From Aliidiomarina sp. (GTDB lineage Bacteria; Pseudomonadota; Gammaproteobacteria; Enterobacterales; Alteromonadaceae), in the NCBI RefSeq assembly GCF_022565475.1, contig NZ_JAIUMR010000002.1, forward strand, positions 186,001-250,000: 64,000 nt of DNA, given 5' to 3'. The notes beneath the pieces are model-generated. The model had not been told where the DNA came from. It ran no database searches and saw only the letters and a program-made list of their open reading frames with translations. The translations under genes and the position numbers were made by a program. Below are positions 1 to 7,795 of the stretch, piece by piece; position 1 is the first letter of the stretch; every line of letters begins with the position of its first letter.

Positions 1-175
1 TTGTTTTGCATGTGTGGCCCTCTCAATAGTCCTTTATTGTCGGCACATCCTGTGCCCGTGCTCGGACGTTGTTCCTACGTTGCCATCGCTCCTGCTTGCG
101 AGCTCGGAACCTTCCCTAGAAGCGACTGTAATCAGATTAGCAGGTAGCTGCGACATCCTGTGTCGCATGCAAATT
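1..175. other. non-coding start of window with small hairpins
   Basis: I see no convincing gene here. The stretch holds short inverted repeats with TCC in the loop: GGCACA/TGTGCC around position 48, and TGCGACA/TGTCGCA around position 158. Neither is followed by a T-run, so they are not classical terminators. The second lies just past the stop of the minus-strand dehydrogenase and could still shape its 3' end. Confidence 0.4.
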
Positions 176-940
176 TTATCGCGTGATCCACTTGTTACTG
201 AGGCGCAACAGCCAGTCGGGTGAGATTTTGCTCGCGAAGGCCATGAGTTTGGTTTGTGTGCCCACCAGCCAATGCACTTTGTTGCCTTGGTAATGTGCCA
301 TCATCCACACAGTTTTTGCGACATCTTGTGGCGTAAGTCGCACACCTAATCGCCCGATACTGCCTGCATTCATATCGGTCACCATGTTGGTTTGGACGAA
401 AAGAGGCATGACATCCATGACTTGAATGCCCTTCGTTTCCCACTCGAGGCTGAGTGCTTCGGTTAGAGCACGAACGGCGAATTTGCTGGCGGAGTAGACG
501 GCAAGTGAAGGTTGTCCGTACAGAGCGCTGGCTGAGCTCATGTTGATCACGCGAGCGCCGGGTTTGAGGTAGGGCAAGGCTAGATAACACCCGGCAAGCA
601 CGCCGTTGACGTTGATGTTCAGTACGTTTTGTTGTGACGCCAGTGGTAGCGAGTCAACGGGCCCCGAGACAAGGACGCCGGCGTTGTTGAAGAGAACGTC
701 AATGCGCTGATTGTTCTTGCTTGCAAACTCGGCGAGTGCGCGTTGCCACGCATCATTGTCGGTGACGTCTAGATCACCGATGACGAGGTTACTGCCGTGT
801 GCGCTTGCCAGCTGTTGCAGCCCCTGTTGGTCAATATCATAGGCGCCGACCAACCACCCTTGGGCAAGGAAATGCTCGGCGGTGGCTTTACCAATACCGG
901 CAGCGGCACCACTGATGAAAATGCTTTTTTGCTCTGACAT
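176..940 (-). CDS. short-chain dehydrogenase/reductase (SDR)
   Basis: Classical SDR of about 254 residues, a cytosolic NAD(P)(H)-dependent oxidoreductase of unknown substrate. The N-terminal nucleotide motif GAAAGIGKA, the structural NNAG motif and the catalytic Y-S-A-S-K (YxxxK) are all present, with a Ser in the preceding NMSSAS stretch. I place the start at the ATG at 940 (MSEQKSIFISG), which matches the usual SDR N-terminus. An open frame reaches 1024, but those 28 extra residues do not look like SDR sequence. The ribosome site at 940 is weak. It lies 83 bp downstream of the acidic membrane protein on the same strand and may be co-transcribed with it. Family certain, substrate not predictable. 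Confidence 0.88.
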   Translation of the reverse strand: MSEQKSIFISGAAAGIGKATAEHFLAQGWLVGAYDIDQQGLQQLASAHGSNLVIGDLDVTDNDAWQRALAEFASKNNQRIDVLFNNAGVLVSGPVDSLPLASQQNVLNINVNGVLAGCYLALPYLKPGARVINMSSASALYGQPSLAVYSASKFAVRALTEALSLEWETKGIQVMDVMPLFVQTNMVTDMNAGSIGRLGVRLTPQDVAKTVWMMAHYQGNKVHWLVGTQTKLMAFASKISPDWLLRLSNKWITR

Positions 941-1023
941 GTTAGGACCAAGTGACTGATTTTCAGTCAATATAGCATTGTTATTGTCTAGTTTAACAAT
1001 CGGTGATGTGATGGAAGTGACCA

Positions 1024-1584
1024 CTACCAGTCGTCGAAGTCTGAATTAAAGGGGTCGTGAAGATCGTCTTGAAACAGGTCATCGTCGAGTCCTGTCGACA
1101 TGGAATCATCGAATGCCGAGTGATTGATGCTCGAATGCACGTCGTCATCGAAAAGAGAGCTTCCTGATAGCGACGTATCAAACGAATCATCATGGATGGA
1201 ACTAGAAAGATCGAAGCCGAAGGGGTTGCCGGCGATATCGATGCCGCCTTCCGACAGCATGGGTAATCCTGAGGCGGGGTTTATACTGGGTTCGATGTCT
1301 AATGATGTGACGGTAACGTCAGGGCTATCGTTGAGCGACGTTTCGCTCGCAAACATACGAGCCGTAGTACTCACCGGCAGGAAGTCTTCCTCGTCGGTAA
1401 TGAGTGCGATTGAATCGTCGGTTGAGTCCGACAAAGAGCTGGGCTCGAACGCAGTTATCTCGTCCTCGTTGAGTAGATGGCTTTCTTGCTCAGCCGGCCA
1501 TTGGTCTTGGGCCTCGCTGTCTCGGAAGAAGAACTTGATCGCGACGATCACAACAATCAACAACGGCCAGAACGCATATTCCAT
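1024..1584 (-). CDS. acidic Asp/Ser-rich membrane-anchored protein, unknown function
   Basis: A 186-residue protein I do not recognise. Residues 2-19 form one hydrophobic segment followed by KFFFRD, so the protein is probably anchored with the rest in the cytoplasm (inference). The remainder is strongly acidic and rich in Asp, Ser and Glu. The last 60 residues repeat loose motifs such as DDSFD, FDDDV, LDDDLFQDD and FDDW, and the sequence is low-complexity and probably disordered. A good ribosome site (AGGGAG) precedes the ATG at 1584. It lies directly upstream of the SDR gene. The composition could suit cation binding or a charged tether, but no domain supports a function. Confidence 0.7.
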   Translation of the reverse strand: MEYAFWPLLIVVIVAIKFFFRDSEAQDQWPAEQESHLLNEDEITAFEPSSLSDSTDDSIALITDEEDFLPVSTTARMFASETSLNDSPDVTVTSLDIEPSINPASGLPMLSEGGIDIAGNPFGFDLSSSIHDDSFDTSLSGSSLFDDDVHSSINHSAFDDSMSTGLDDDLFQDDLHDPFNSDFDDW

Positions 1585-1666
1585 GGTTTAACTCCCTTTT
1601 TGGCAATTCTTCGATTATAGCGGACTCTCCAGTTTAAGGTGGCGACACAAACTTGTGTGATTGAGC

Positions 1667-1703
1667 ATTCCGGCTCCGAGCCACAATTGTAACCTTCTGA
1701 TTT
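1667..1703 (+). repeat. dispersed palindromic repeat, one core (cluster 1)
   Basis: Core GGCTCCGAGCC at 1672-1682, preceded by ATTCC and followed by the common tail CACAATTGTAACCTTCTGAT. It sits between the 3' end of the DUF1275 gene and the start of the acidic membrane protein gene, both on the minus strand. Confidence 0.85.
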
Positions 1704-1714
1704 GCTTGCAGATG

Positions 1715-2395
1715 TCAGTCACTATGCGTTTGTTTATACCAACGGTACGACACGGCCAGTAGGGCGCAAATCATGACGGGGACGTACAAGGCGTTGAAGG
1801 TGAAGTAGCTGAACATGACGGCGCCAAAGCTGCCGCCGACAATGAAGCCGGTGACAATCAGGGCGAAGAGCAGGGCTTTGCGACTGTCGAAGGGTTCGCC
1901 GCGCAGTTTGGCGCCAATCATGATGCCGATGTCGGTGAATATGCCGGTGACGTGGGTGGTGCGAATAACTGCGCCGCTATAAGTGGTGACCATGGCGTTT
2001 TGTAGGCCGCAGGCGGCGGAGGCAAAGTAGTGGCCAATCGACGAATCTTGGTTCAAAAAGGCGATGGCGGCAAGAAGTAATGTTCCTTCGACGGCGAGTA
2101 GGCCACTGTAATTACGCCCCATTTTTAGGGCGCCACTGCGGAGGAAAAAGCCAGAAATGGCTGCACCGATGACAAAGGCGGCGACAATCCCGGCTAAGTG
2201 CGCGGTGAGCCAGAGGCTATTCGTGGCTAGCCCGGTGCCGATGAGGGTGGTAATGCCTGAGAGATGCGAAATCGATTGATGCTGGAAGCCGAGCAAGCCG
2301 ACGGCGTTGACGAAGCCTGCAACCAACGCAAGGATAAACGCGCCATATTCCACCCATTTCGGTAACCGAGAAACCACCGCAGTGTCCTTATGCAT
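1715..2395 (-). CDS. YoaK/DUF1275 family membrane protein
   Basis: Integral membrane protein of about 227 residues with roughly six hydrophobic segments, matching the YoaK/DUF1275 family of small inner-membrane proteins of unknown transport role. Recognisable stretches are GFVNAVGLLGF near the N-terminus, SHLSGITTLIGT, and the central GLQNAMVTTYSGAVIRTTHVTG, the most typical signature of the family. The open frame extends to a TTG at 2464, but those codons are only translated repeat sequence. I chose the ATG at 2395 (MHKDTAVV), with AGGT upstream; the ATG at 2413 is also possible. It is divergent from the TonB receptor gene. Confidence 0.85.
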   Translation of the reverse strand: MHKDTAVVSRLPKWVEYGAFILALVAGFVNAVGLLGFQHQSISHLSGITTLIGTGLATNSLWLTAHLAGIVAAFVIGAAISGFFLRSGALKMGRNYSGLLAVEGTLLLAAIAFLNQDSSIGHYFASAACGLQNAMVTTYSGAVIRTTHVTGIFTDIGIMIGAKLRGEPFDSRKALLFALIVTGFIVGGSFGAVMFSYFTFNALYVPVMICALLAVSYRWYKQTHSD

Positions 2396-2444
2396 CCGAC
2401 CTGCTACTAGCATAGCATTTTCGCCGGCGAGGTGGGTATGTGGT

Positions 2445-2482
2445 ATTCCGGCTCCGAGCCACAATTCTAACTCACCGCTTTA
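2445..2482 (+). repeat. dispersed palindromic repeat, one core (cluster 2)
   Basis: Core GGCTCCGAGCC at 2450-2460 with the left arm ATTCC and tail ACAATTCTAACTCACCGCTT. It lies in the divergent promoter region between the DUF1275 gene and the TonB receptor gene. Confidence 0.85.
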
Positions 2483-2507
2483 TATGGATATTTTGCCGAC
2501 GCCTATT

Positions 2508-2522
2508 TGTTATAGTGTAACA
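2508..2522 (+). promoter_or_regulatory. Zur-box-like palindrome upstream of the TonB receptor
   Basis: TGTTATAGTGTAACA is an inverted repeat TGTTA-N5-TAACA, with CTTC following. It fits the gammaproteobacterial Zur operator core TGTTATANTATAACA closely. It ends 78 bp before the start of a ZnuD-like receptor, so zinc-dependent repression is a natural reading. The assignment is by consensus only. Confidence 0.6.
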
Positions 2523-2600
2523 CTTCATGGTATCTTTCGGCTCGTTGTGTTGTCGTGATTCGACAACGGGGATGTGGCAGTAATAACGGCAGAATAGATC

Positions 2601-4676
2601 ATGGTGCAGCGTAATCAATGGGTGGTAAGTGGTGTCGCACTAGCAGTGGCGGCGGTGTTGGCGGTATCAGTGCAAGCGCAAGAAGCTGAGGTCGAACGGA
2701 CTGTTTCTGCGGCCGCGGATGAGGTGGAGCGTATTCAGGTTCGCGCTGCCGGCTTGCGTCGTGACGTTGTCGATATGGCGGGCCCGGTGTCGGTGTTAAG
2801 TGGCGACGAGCTGGTTCAGCGCGCGGAAGCGAGTATTGGTGAAACTCTGAAGTTTGAGCCGGGCGTGCATGGTAATTATTTTGGTCCAATTGCATCTAGT
2901 CCGGTGATTCGTGGTTTGGACGGTGCGCGCGTGCAGGTCGTCCACAACGGTATGGGGACTGGCGATGTGTCGCGTGAAGGTCCGGATCATGCCATTACTG
3001 CGGACGCAATTACTGCGCAGCAAATTGAAGTGCTACGCGGACCAGCGACGTTACTGTACGGCAGTGGCGCGATTGGTGGCGTTATTAATGTGGTCGACAA
3101 CCGCATTCCTCGTTCAGCGGTGACCTGGCCAGAAACTGTCGTGCAGGGTCGCTTTAATACGGCCGCAAGTGAGCGCTCACTCAGTTTTGCTCACGACAGT
3201 GGCAGTGAGAACATTGCGTTTCATGCGGACGGTTTTTACCGAAATGGCAACGATTATCGGGTGCCAACCTATACCAGCGACGACGGCTTTAGTTCACGTC
3301 GTCTCGACAATTCGTGGTCAGAACATCAGGTGTTAAATCTGGGTACTAGTTATGTTGCTGACTGGGGTTTTATTGGCTTGAGTTACGGCGCTATTCGCAG
3401 TGAGTATGGGCTACCTGAAGGGCCAGACGATCCGGCCGAAGCGGATGATGGCGAGTTGATTAAACTGAATCAGCAGCGTTTCGCATTAGCGGCGGAATAT
3501 CAACCACAACATGCGAACTGGGATGTATTGACAGCTGACGTCGCATTTACAGACTACGACCACGCTGAATACGATGATGGTGAACCGGAAACCGAATTCA
3601 CCAGTAAGGCGTGGGAAGTTCGTCTGTCGGGAACCTATGTGTTGCCACAAGGCTGGCGCGGCATTGTGGGCTATCATGGCGCGTTTCGTGATTACGAAGC
3701 GGTCGGCGAAGAGGCCTTTACGCCGAGCACGGATACCGACAGTCAGGCGCTGTTTTGGCTGCAAGAGCGTGCATTTGGGCGGTTGACGGCTGAGTTTGGT
3801 GCTCGAGTTGAGCGTCTCACTCAGAAGGCGCCGGAAGTTCGTGATAGTGCCGGTGTTCAAGCAATTCGTGACTCTTTTGACTTGTTCAGTTGGTCGGTCG
3901 GTGCGGTTTATCGCTGGCGCGAAGGGCATCAATTGACTTCGGCGTTTAGTCGCGCTGAGCGTGCGCTCGCAGCCAATGAGTTGTATGCCAATGGTATTCA
4001 TGTGGGAACGCGTTCTTATGAAATTGGCACGGCATATCGGGTGAATGGTGACGAGATTTTGGAGGACTCGAGTTTGTCCAAAGTCGAACGAGCGAACAAC
4101 CTCGATGTGGGTATGCGTGGTGATATTGCGTCGGTGTCCTATCAGGTTAATCTGTTCTATAACGAAATCGACAATTTCGCCTATTTACGGAACCTCGGCT
4201 ACGAAATTGAGGGGCTGACGGCGTACCAATATACGCAGCAGAAAGCCCGCTTGCACGGTGCTGAGGCAAGTTTGACCTGGCGTTTTCTTCCGAATCAGCA
4301 AGTGACGGTCATGGGTGACGTGGTTCGCGCGCGGTTGGTCGAAGGTGTTGCGGGCAACAGCAATCTGCCTCGCATTCCGCCACATCGTTTCGGGGCGGAA
4401 TATCGTTATACGGCGAATCAGTGGGTTGCAACTGCCGGTGTTAATCGTTATGCGGCACAAACACGAGCAGCCGCCAATGAGTCGCCAACTTCGGGTTACA
4501 CCTTGTTCGATGCGTCGGTGAACTACAACTTTGTTTGGAACGGCCACGATATGATGTGGTTTGCCAAGGCGCAGAATCTGACAAATGAGCTCGCTTTTGT
4601 ACACAGCTCGTTTATCAAAGATGACGCGCCGCTGGCTGGCCGCAATTTGAGTGTCGGCTTGCAGGCTCGATTCTGA
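2601..4676 (+). CDS. TonB-dependent outer-membrane receptor, ZnuD-like (zinc uptake candidate)
   Basis: A 691-residue outer-membrane receptor with an N-terminal signal peptide (residues 1-26, ending VQAQ). The plug domain spans roughly 45-165 and contains PVIRGLDGARVQVVHNG, DHAITADAITAQQIEVLRGPATLLYG and GAIGGVINVVDNRIP. The barrel ends in the aromatic residue of LQARF. The plug wording (DHA..., RGPATLLYG, NVVDNRIP) and the barrel stretch ANELYANGIHVGTRSYEIG resemble the ZnuD group of zinc receptors rather than siderophore receptors. The Zur-like palindrome upstream supports this. No large His-rich loop is visible, so the substrate stays an inference. It would need TonB-ExbBD energy, which is not encoded here. 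Confidence 0.85.
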   Translation: MVQRNQWVVSGVALAVAAVLAVSVQAQEAEVERTVSAAADEVERIQVRAAGLRRDVVDMAGPVSVLSGDELVQRAEASIGETLKFEPGVHGNYFGPIASSPVIRGLDGARVQVVHNGMGTGDVSREGPDHAITADAITAQQIEVLRGPATLLYGSGAIGGVINVVDNRIPRSAVTWPETVVQGRFNTAASERSLSFAHDSGSENIAFHADGFYRNGNDYRVPTYTSDDGFSSRRLDNSWSEHQVLNLGTSYVADWGFIGLSYGAIRSEYGLPEGPDDPAEADDGELIKLNQQRFALAAEYQPQHANWDVLTADVAFTDYDHAEYDDGEPETEFTSKAWEVRLSGTYVLPQGWRGIVGYHGAFRDYEAVGEEAFTPSTDTDSQALFWLQERAFGRLTAEFGARVERLTQKAPEVRDSAGVQAIRDSFDLFSWSVGAVYRWREGHQLTSAFSRAERALAANELYANGIHVGTRSYEIGTAYRVNGDEILEDSSLSKVERANNLDVGMRGDIASVSYQVNLFYNEIDNFAYLRNLGYEIEGLTAYQYTQQKARLHGAEASLTWRFLPNQQVTVMGDVVRARLVEGVAGNSNLPRIPPHRFGAEYRYTANQWVATAGVNRYAAQTRAAANESPTSGYTLFDASVNYNFVWNGHDMMWFAKAQNLTNELAFVHSSFIKDDAPLAGRNLSVGLQARF

Positions 4677-4687
4677 CCATGGGTTTT

Positions 4688-4757
4688 GGCTCCGAGCCGC
4701 AATAGCTCACCAGAGTGCTTTTCGGCTCCGAGCCACAATTCTAACCTGCTGATTTAA
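4688..4757 (+). repeat. dispersed palindromic repeat, two cores (cluster 3)
   Basis: Cores GGCTCCGAGCC at 4688-4698 and 4724-4734. The second carries the full tail CACAATTCTAACCTGCTGAT. The cluster fills the gap between the convergent TonB receptor and methyltransferase-like genes, where it could also act as a transcript end. Confidence 0.85.
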
Positions 4758-4785
4758 CGTGGGTTCCTAAATCTGTATCCGTTTT

Positions 4786-5571
4786 CTATCTTGCCGGCTC
4801 CGCAGCGATGACGTAGTCGTAGCCGGTGGGTAGGCCGTTGTGCTTGGCAATCAGTGCAAGGCCACGTTCGGTGAGTACATCGACTTGTTTTGTCATGGCG
4901 CTGGTAACGGCAGGGTCAATTCCACAGGCTTCGAACCGGGCAATGCGCTGGCGGCACATCTTCATTTGCGATTGCACAAAGCGCTCACCGAAGCGGATCG
5001 GAAAGCGCTTTCCAGAAACAATATTGAAGCCTGCTCGCTGCAAATGACGCGCTATCCAATCACTGGGATACTCGCGATACGGTCGTTCGCGTGCCATGAG
5101 TAAACAGCTGTCTCGAAACCGCCCAACATCCCCCACGTACAGTCCAACCTCGTCTTTTTCGACAACAGGGACATAGGGCTCAAGTCCAATGATGTACATA
5201 CGTCCCTTTACTAGAGGGCGCAGGCGCTCGAATACGAGGTCTTGCCAATAGGGTGCGAAGCCGTCGATGGCTCCGACCAAATAATCAACCAGCACCGTGT
5301 CAAACTGTTCGCCTTTCAAAAGCTCGGGGTCAACCCAATTGCCGACGACCAAGCGGTCATGGTCGCGCATTGTTCCGGGATAGCTTTCTTGTGACGACTT
5401 CGCCATCGCTTGTGATGCGGTAATCGCCGTCCAACGTTCGGTGTTCAAGGTGCTGATCCATTGCAGCGACTTCACCCCAGTCCCCGTGTCGAGGAAGCTT
5501 CCCCACGGCGTATCACCTTGAAGTTGTTCGACATACTTAAACAGACCCGAGATTTTGATTGGATTTTCCAT
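4786..5571 (-). CDS. SAM-dependent methyltransferase-like protein
   Basis: A 261-residue soluble protein with features of a class I methyltransferase fold. FLDTGTGVKSLQWI near residues 26-39 resembles the glycine-rich motif I. GEQFDTVLVDYLVGAID resembles motif IV, and RLRPLVKGRMYIIGLEPY the following strand. No family-specific signature lets me name the substrate. I start at the ATG at 5571 (MENPIKISG); the frame continues upstream to 5628, but the extra residues look non-coding and overlap a palindrome. The ribosome site is weak. It is convergent with the TonB receptor gene. Confidence 0.6.
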   Translation of the reverse strand: MENPIKISGLFKYVEQLQGDTPWGSFLDTGTGVKSLQWISTLNTERWTAITASQAMAKSSQESYPGTMRDHDRLVVGNWVDPELLKGEQFDTVLVDYLVGAIDGFAPYWQDLVFERLRPLVKGRMYIIGLEPYVPVVEKDEVGLYVGDVGRFRDSCLLMARERPYREYPSDWIARHLQRAGFNIVSGKRFPIRFGERFVQSQMKMCRQRIARFEACGIDPAVTSAMTKQVDVLTERGLALIAKHNGLPTGYDYVIAAEPAR

Positions 5572-5611
5572 AGTTGTAGGTACCGAAATATCTGAATGAA
5601 GAAATTTTCGG

Positions 5612-5623
5612 ATGTTATAACAT
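5612..5623. promoter_or_regulatory. short perfect palindrome upstream of methyltransferase-like gene
   Basis: ATGTTATAACAT is a perfect 12-bp palindrome about 40 bp upstream of the chosen start. It resembles Zur half-sites but lacks the usual 5-bp spacer, so the regulator is unknown. Confidence 0.3.
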
Positions 5624-5647
5624 ATCAATTATTCTGATGCGAGTTAC

Positions 5648-5703
5648 GGCTCGGAGCCGAAATGCCTTTTCGGCTCCGAGCCACAATTCTAACCCGCTGA
5701 TTC
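5648..5703 (+). repeat. dispersed palindromic repeat, two cores (cluster 4)
   Basis: Core GGCTCGGAGCC at 5648-5658 and GGCTCCGAGCC at 5672-5682, 24 bp apart, followed by the tail ACAATTCTAACCCGCTGATT. It lies between divergent genes. Confidence 0.85.
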
Positions 5704-5770
5704 GTATATGGTTGTGAAATCTCTTGTTGCGATTTATGGTTAGGGCACTGAGATTTAGAAGGATAAATAG

Positions 5771-6265
5771 ATGTTGCATAGCTACGATATTGGTCTGTCA
5801 TTACACTTTTTTATGGCCTTCATGATAGGGGGGCTTTGTTTTGTGCCGTTGTGGATTTCGCTGGGTGTGAAGCGAAAAATCGATATGAATGTCGCGATTA
5901 GCCTCGCGATTGGTTCGGTGGTTGCGGTGTGGTTGCTGTCCTATTCGGTATATGGAACGAACGAGGTGCGGCTTGAGGGTGACTCGCTTAGCGTACGTGC
6001 TGGGCTGCATCGGACGAACGTGGCGGTTAACGATATTATTGCTGTTCAGCATCTAAGTCGAGACGCGCTACATGCTTCAGAGTTTCGACCGGGTCGGCGT
6101 GTGGGTGGCACTGGTTTTGGGCAGTATCAAGCGGGCTGGTTTCGCTTGGAAAGCGGTCAGCGAGGCTTTGTTTTGTATGCTGAGCGCCCTCAGGAATTCA
6201 CCGTGATTGAAACCGTCGCCTACCCGATCGTTTTGGGTGGTCGGGTGAATGTTCCTGGACTGTAA
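5771..6265 (+). CDS. small membrane protein with PH-like C-terminal domain
   Basis: A 164-residue protein with two N-terminal hydrophobic segments (about residues 8-32 and 40-62), then a beta-rich domain from residue 64. The stretch [32 protein letters not shown] has the look of a bacterial pleckstrin-homology domain: a strand pair followed by a V..NDI..V motif. Such proteins sit in the inner membrane and are poorly characterised. AGAAGGAT is the ribosome site. The yedK-like gene follows after 17 bp, so the two are probably one transcript. The PH-like call is by pattern and could be wrong. Confidence 0.6.
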   Translation: MLHSYDIGLSLHFFMAFMIGGLCFVPLWISLGVKRKIDMNVAISLAIGSVVAVWLLSYSVYGTNEVRLEGDSLSVRAGLHRTNVAVNDIIAVQHLSRDALHASEFRPGRRVGGTGFGQYQAGWFRLESGQRGFVLYAERPQEFTVIETVAYPIVLGGRVNVPGL

Positions 6266-6282
6266 ATCAAGAGGTTCAAGCT

Positions 6283-6861
6283 ATGTGTGGACGATTGAAT
6301 GTGGTTGATGATCCCTTGTCGCGCTTGGTTTCTGAGCAACTAGGCTTGGACTTCCGGGTGACGACGAACCGTGATCTGCGACCGACGCAGGACGTGCAGG
6401 TGGTCTCGGCAGCAGGCGCTGGCATGCAGCAGCTCACCACACACTGGGGTATTCAGCCGAACTGGGCGAAACGTCTGTTGATTAATGCGCAGGCGGAGAC
6501 GGTTGCGAGTAAACCCACGTTTAAGCGTGCTTTTGCGGAGCATCGTTGTTTGGTGCCGTGCAGCGGTTGGTATGAATGGCAGGCGCAAGCTGGGCAGGCG
6601 CGCAAAACCAAGTATTTGTTTCACGAAGCGTCGGACTTGCCGCTGTATATGGCAGGTATCTTTTATCCTTCAGTTGAAGGCGCACAGCTTGTCACACTCA
6701 CCACTGCACCCACCGAGCAATGTGCGACCTACCACCACCGCATGCCTTTGTTGATCCGCCCTTCAGAAACGCAGTTTTGGCTGCACAGTCGCGCCGACGA
6801 GTTAGGGCCATTGCTTGTTGCACCAGCGGATATTGAATTGGCGGTGGAATCGGCGGGGTAA
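6283..6861 (+). CDS. yedK: SOS response-associated peptidase (YedK/HMCES family)
   Basis: A 192-residue SRAP-domain protein. Family members use the N-terminal Cys2, exposed after Met removal, to form a DNA-protein crosslink with abasic sites in single-stranded DNA. Visible key elements are MCGR at the start, INAQAET (the Asn/Glu active-site stretch, near residue 67), VPCSGWYEW (Glu near 95) and HHRMPLLI (catalytic His). Length is typical or slightly short for the bacterial family. It probably shares a transcript with the PH-like gene upstream. No LexA box is evident in the short intergenic gap. Confidence 0.92.
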   Translation: MCGRLNVVDDPLSRLVSEQLGLDFRVTTNRDLRPTQDVQVVSAAGAGMQQLTTHWGIQPNWAKRLLINAQAETVASKPTFKRAFAEHRCLVPCSGWYEWQAQAGQARKTKYLFHEASDLPLYMAGIFYPSVEGAQLVTLTTAPTEQCATYHHRMPLLIRPSETQFWLHSRADELGPLLVAPADIELAVESAG

Positions 6862-6947
6862 TCGCTGGTTTTGTTGGTGGCTCATGGTCTACAACGACTG
6901 GGATCTGTATTCTCTTTTTGGTGTGATTTCGGGAATAATTAAGATTG

Positions 6948-6961
6948 TTGTCAATTGACAA
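6948..6961. promoter_or_regulatory. perfect palindrome overlapping a putative -35 box
   Basis: TTGTCAATTGACAA is a perfect 14-bp inverted repeat. Its right half contains TTGACA, and 17 bp further on TATCGT could serve as a weak -10. It lies about 60 bp upstream of a gene encoding a putative HTH protein, suggesting autoregulation (inference). Confidence 0.45.
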
Positions 6962-7019
6962 TAGCAAGATGAAGGACTATCGTTGTATGACCAGTAAAAA
7001 GCATCCTGTTGGGGGCAAA

Positions 7020-7505
7020 ATGAAAATGTTTGAATTCAGTTTGCGATTTGATATTTCAGCGTGTCAGAAGAGTATCGATGCTATTGATGATCTTCTGTTC
7101 GAAGCTGGATGTGATGACGCGCTTGTACGGCATGGTCGTAAAGGTGAAATTCAAATCGATTATAATCGAGAGGCTGAATCAGCATTGATGGCATTCGAAC
7201 GGGCGAAATCAGAAGTTCTCTGCGCACTTCCTGGTGCTCGGTTTCTTGAAGCGAAACCAGATTATGTGAGTCCATCGGATATAGCGGCGAATTATCAAAT
7301 AAGTCGCCAGCGAGTTCTTAAGATCATGCAAACGAAGGGCATCAGCATTCATCCGATGACCAGCGTCGGCAACACTCAGATCTTTCGTCTGGCCAGTGTA
7401 ATGAACCAACTTGAAAAACTTGGGACACCGATTGTTGACGCTAGTTTGTACGAAGCAGCGCAGGCCGCGCAGAAGTTAAATGCCGAAACGCAACAACTCG
7501 GCTAG
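7020..7505 (+). CDS. putative helix-turn-helix DNA-binding protein
   Basis: About 161 residues. I do not recognise the family of the N-terminal half, which is alpha/beta-like (MKMFEFSLRFDIS...). Residues about 82-107, SPSDIAANYQISRQRVLKIM, read as a helix-turn-helix: S..DIA..Y.IS...V..IM. A short helical tail follows. The ATG at 7020 has the strong ribosome site GGGGGC about 5 bases upstream; in-frame starts further upstream (6945-6987) lack one and run into the palindrome. The protein could recognise that palindrome. It is convergent with the DUF6435 gene, with only 4 bp between stops. Confidence 0.6.
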   Translation: MKMFEFSLRFDISACQKSIDAIDDLLFEAGCDDALVRHGRKGEIQIDYNREAESALMAFERAKSEVLCALPGARFLEAKPDYVSPSDIAANYQISRQRVLKIMQTKGISIHPMTSVGNTQIFRLASVMNQLEKLGTPIVDASLYEAAQAAQKLNAETQQLG

Positions 7506-7509
7506 AGGC

Positions 7510-7689
7510 TTAGCCTTTCGTTTCACCTTCAATCCTTTGAATTTCCTGCCAAATCTTATCGGCTTCTGCCGAGATCTCTGAGCTTTTGCGAATATCGCCG
7601 TTGCGTGATGCGTACATAGCGTCAGCCTGTAGCTTTGCCAGTTGTTTACGAAGCTTTTTCGTCGGGTGAGATTTGAATAAGTTAAACAT
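7510..7689 (-). CDS. DUF6435 family small protein
   Basis: A 59-residue protein, MFNLFKSHPTKKLRKQLAKL..., matching the small DUF6435 family: an N-terminal M-F-x-L-F-K, a Lys-rich helix, then AMYASRNGDIRKSSEISAEAD and a C-terminal EIQRIE. Function unknown. The reading frame stays open to 7773 only because it runs through the dispersed repeat; the ATG at 7689 gives exactly the family N-terminus. Confidence 0.85.
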   Translation of the reverse strand: MFNLFKSHPTKKLRKQLAKLQADAMYASRNGDIRKSSEISAEADKIWQEIQRIEGETKG

Positions 7690-7753
7690 GGCGTATCCGT
7701 TAGTTGGGTTTGTAACGGATACGCCGTTGCAGCAAAAACAGTTCAGTGCAGGC

Positions 7754-7792
7754 ATTCCGGCTCCGAGCCGCAATTCTATCTTATTGATTTAA
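7754..7792 (+). repeat. dispersed palindromic repeat, one core (cluster 5)
   Basis: Core GGCTCCGAGCC at 7759-7769 with ATTCC on the left and tail GCAATTCTATCTTATTGATT on the right. It sits between the ompW-like gene's stop and the DUF6435 gene's promoter. Confidence 0.85.
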
Positions 7793-7795
7793 TGC

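Noticed and set aside
1124-1591. 155-residue plus-strand frame opposite the acidic protein
   Set aside because: It is an antisense shadow: Ser-rich composition mirrors the Asp/Ser codons on the other strand and it lacks a ribosome site.
2396-2464. Longer N-terminus for the DUF1275 protein
   Set aside because: The extra codons from the TTG translate the dispersed repeat and have no ribosome site or family match.
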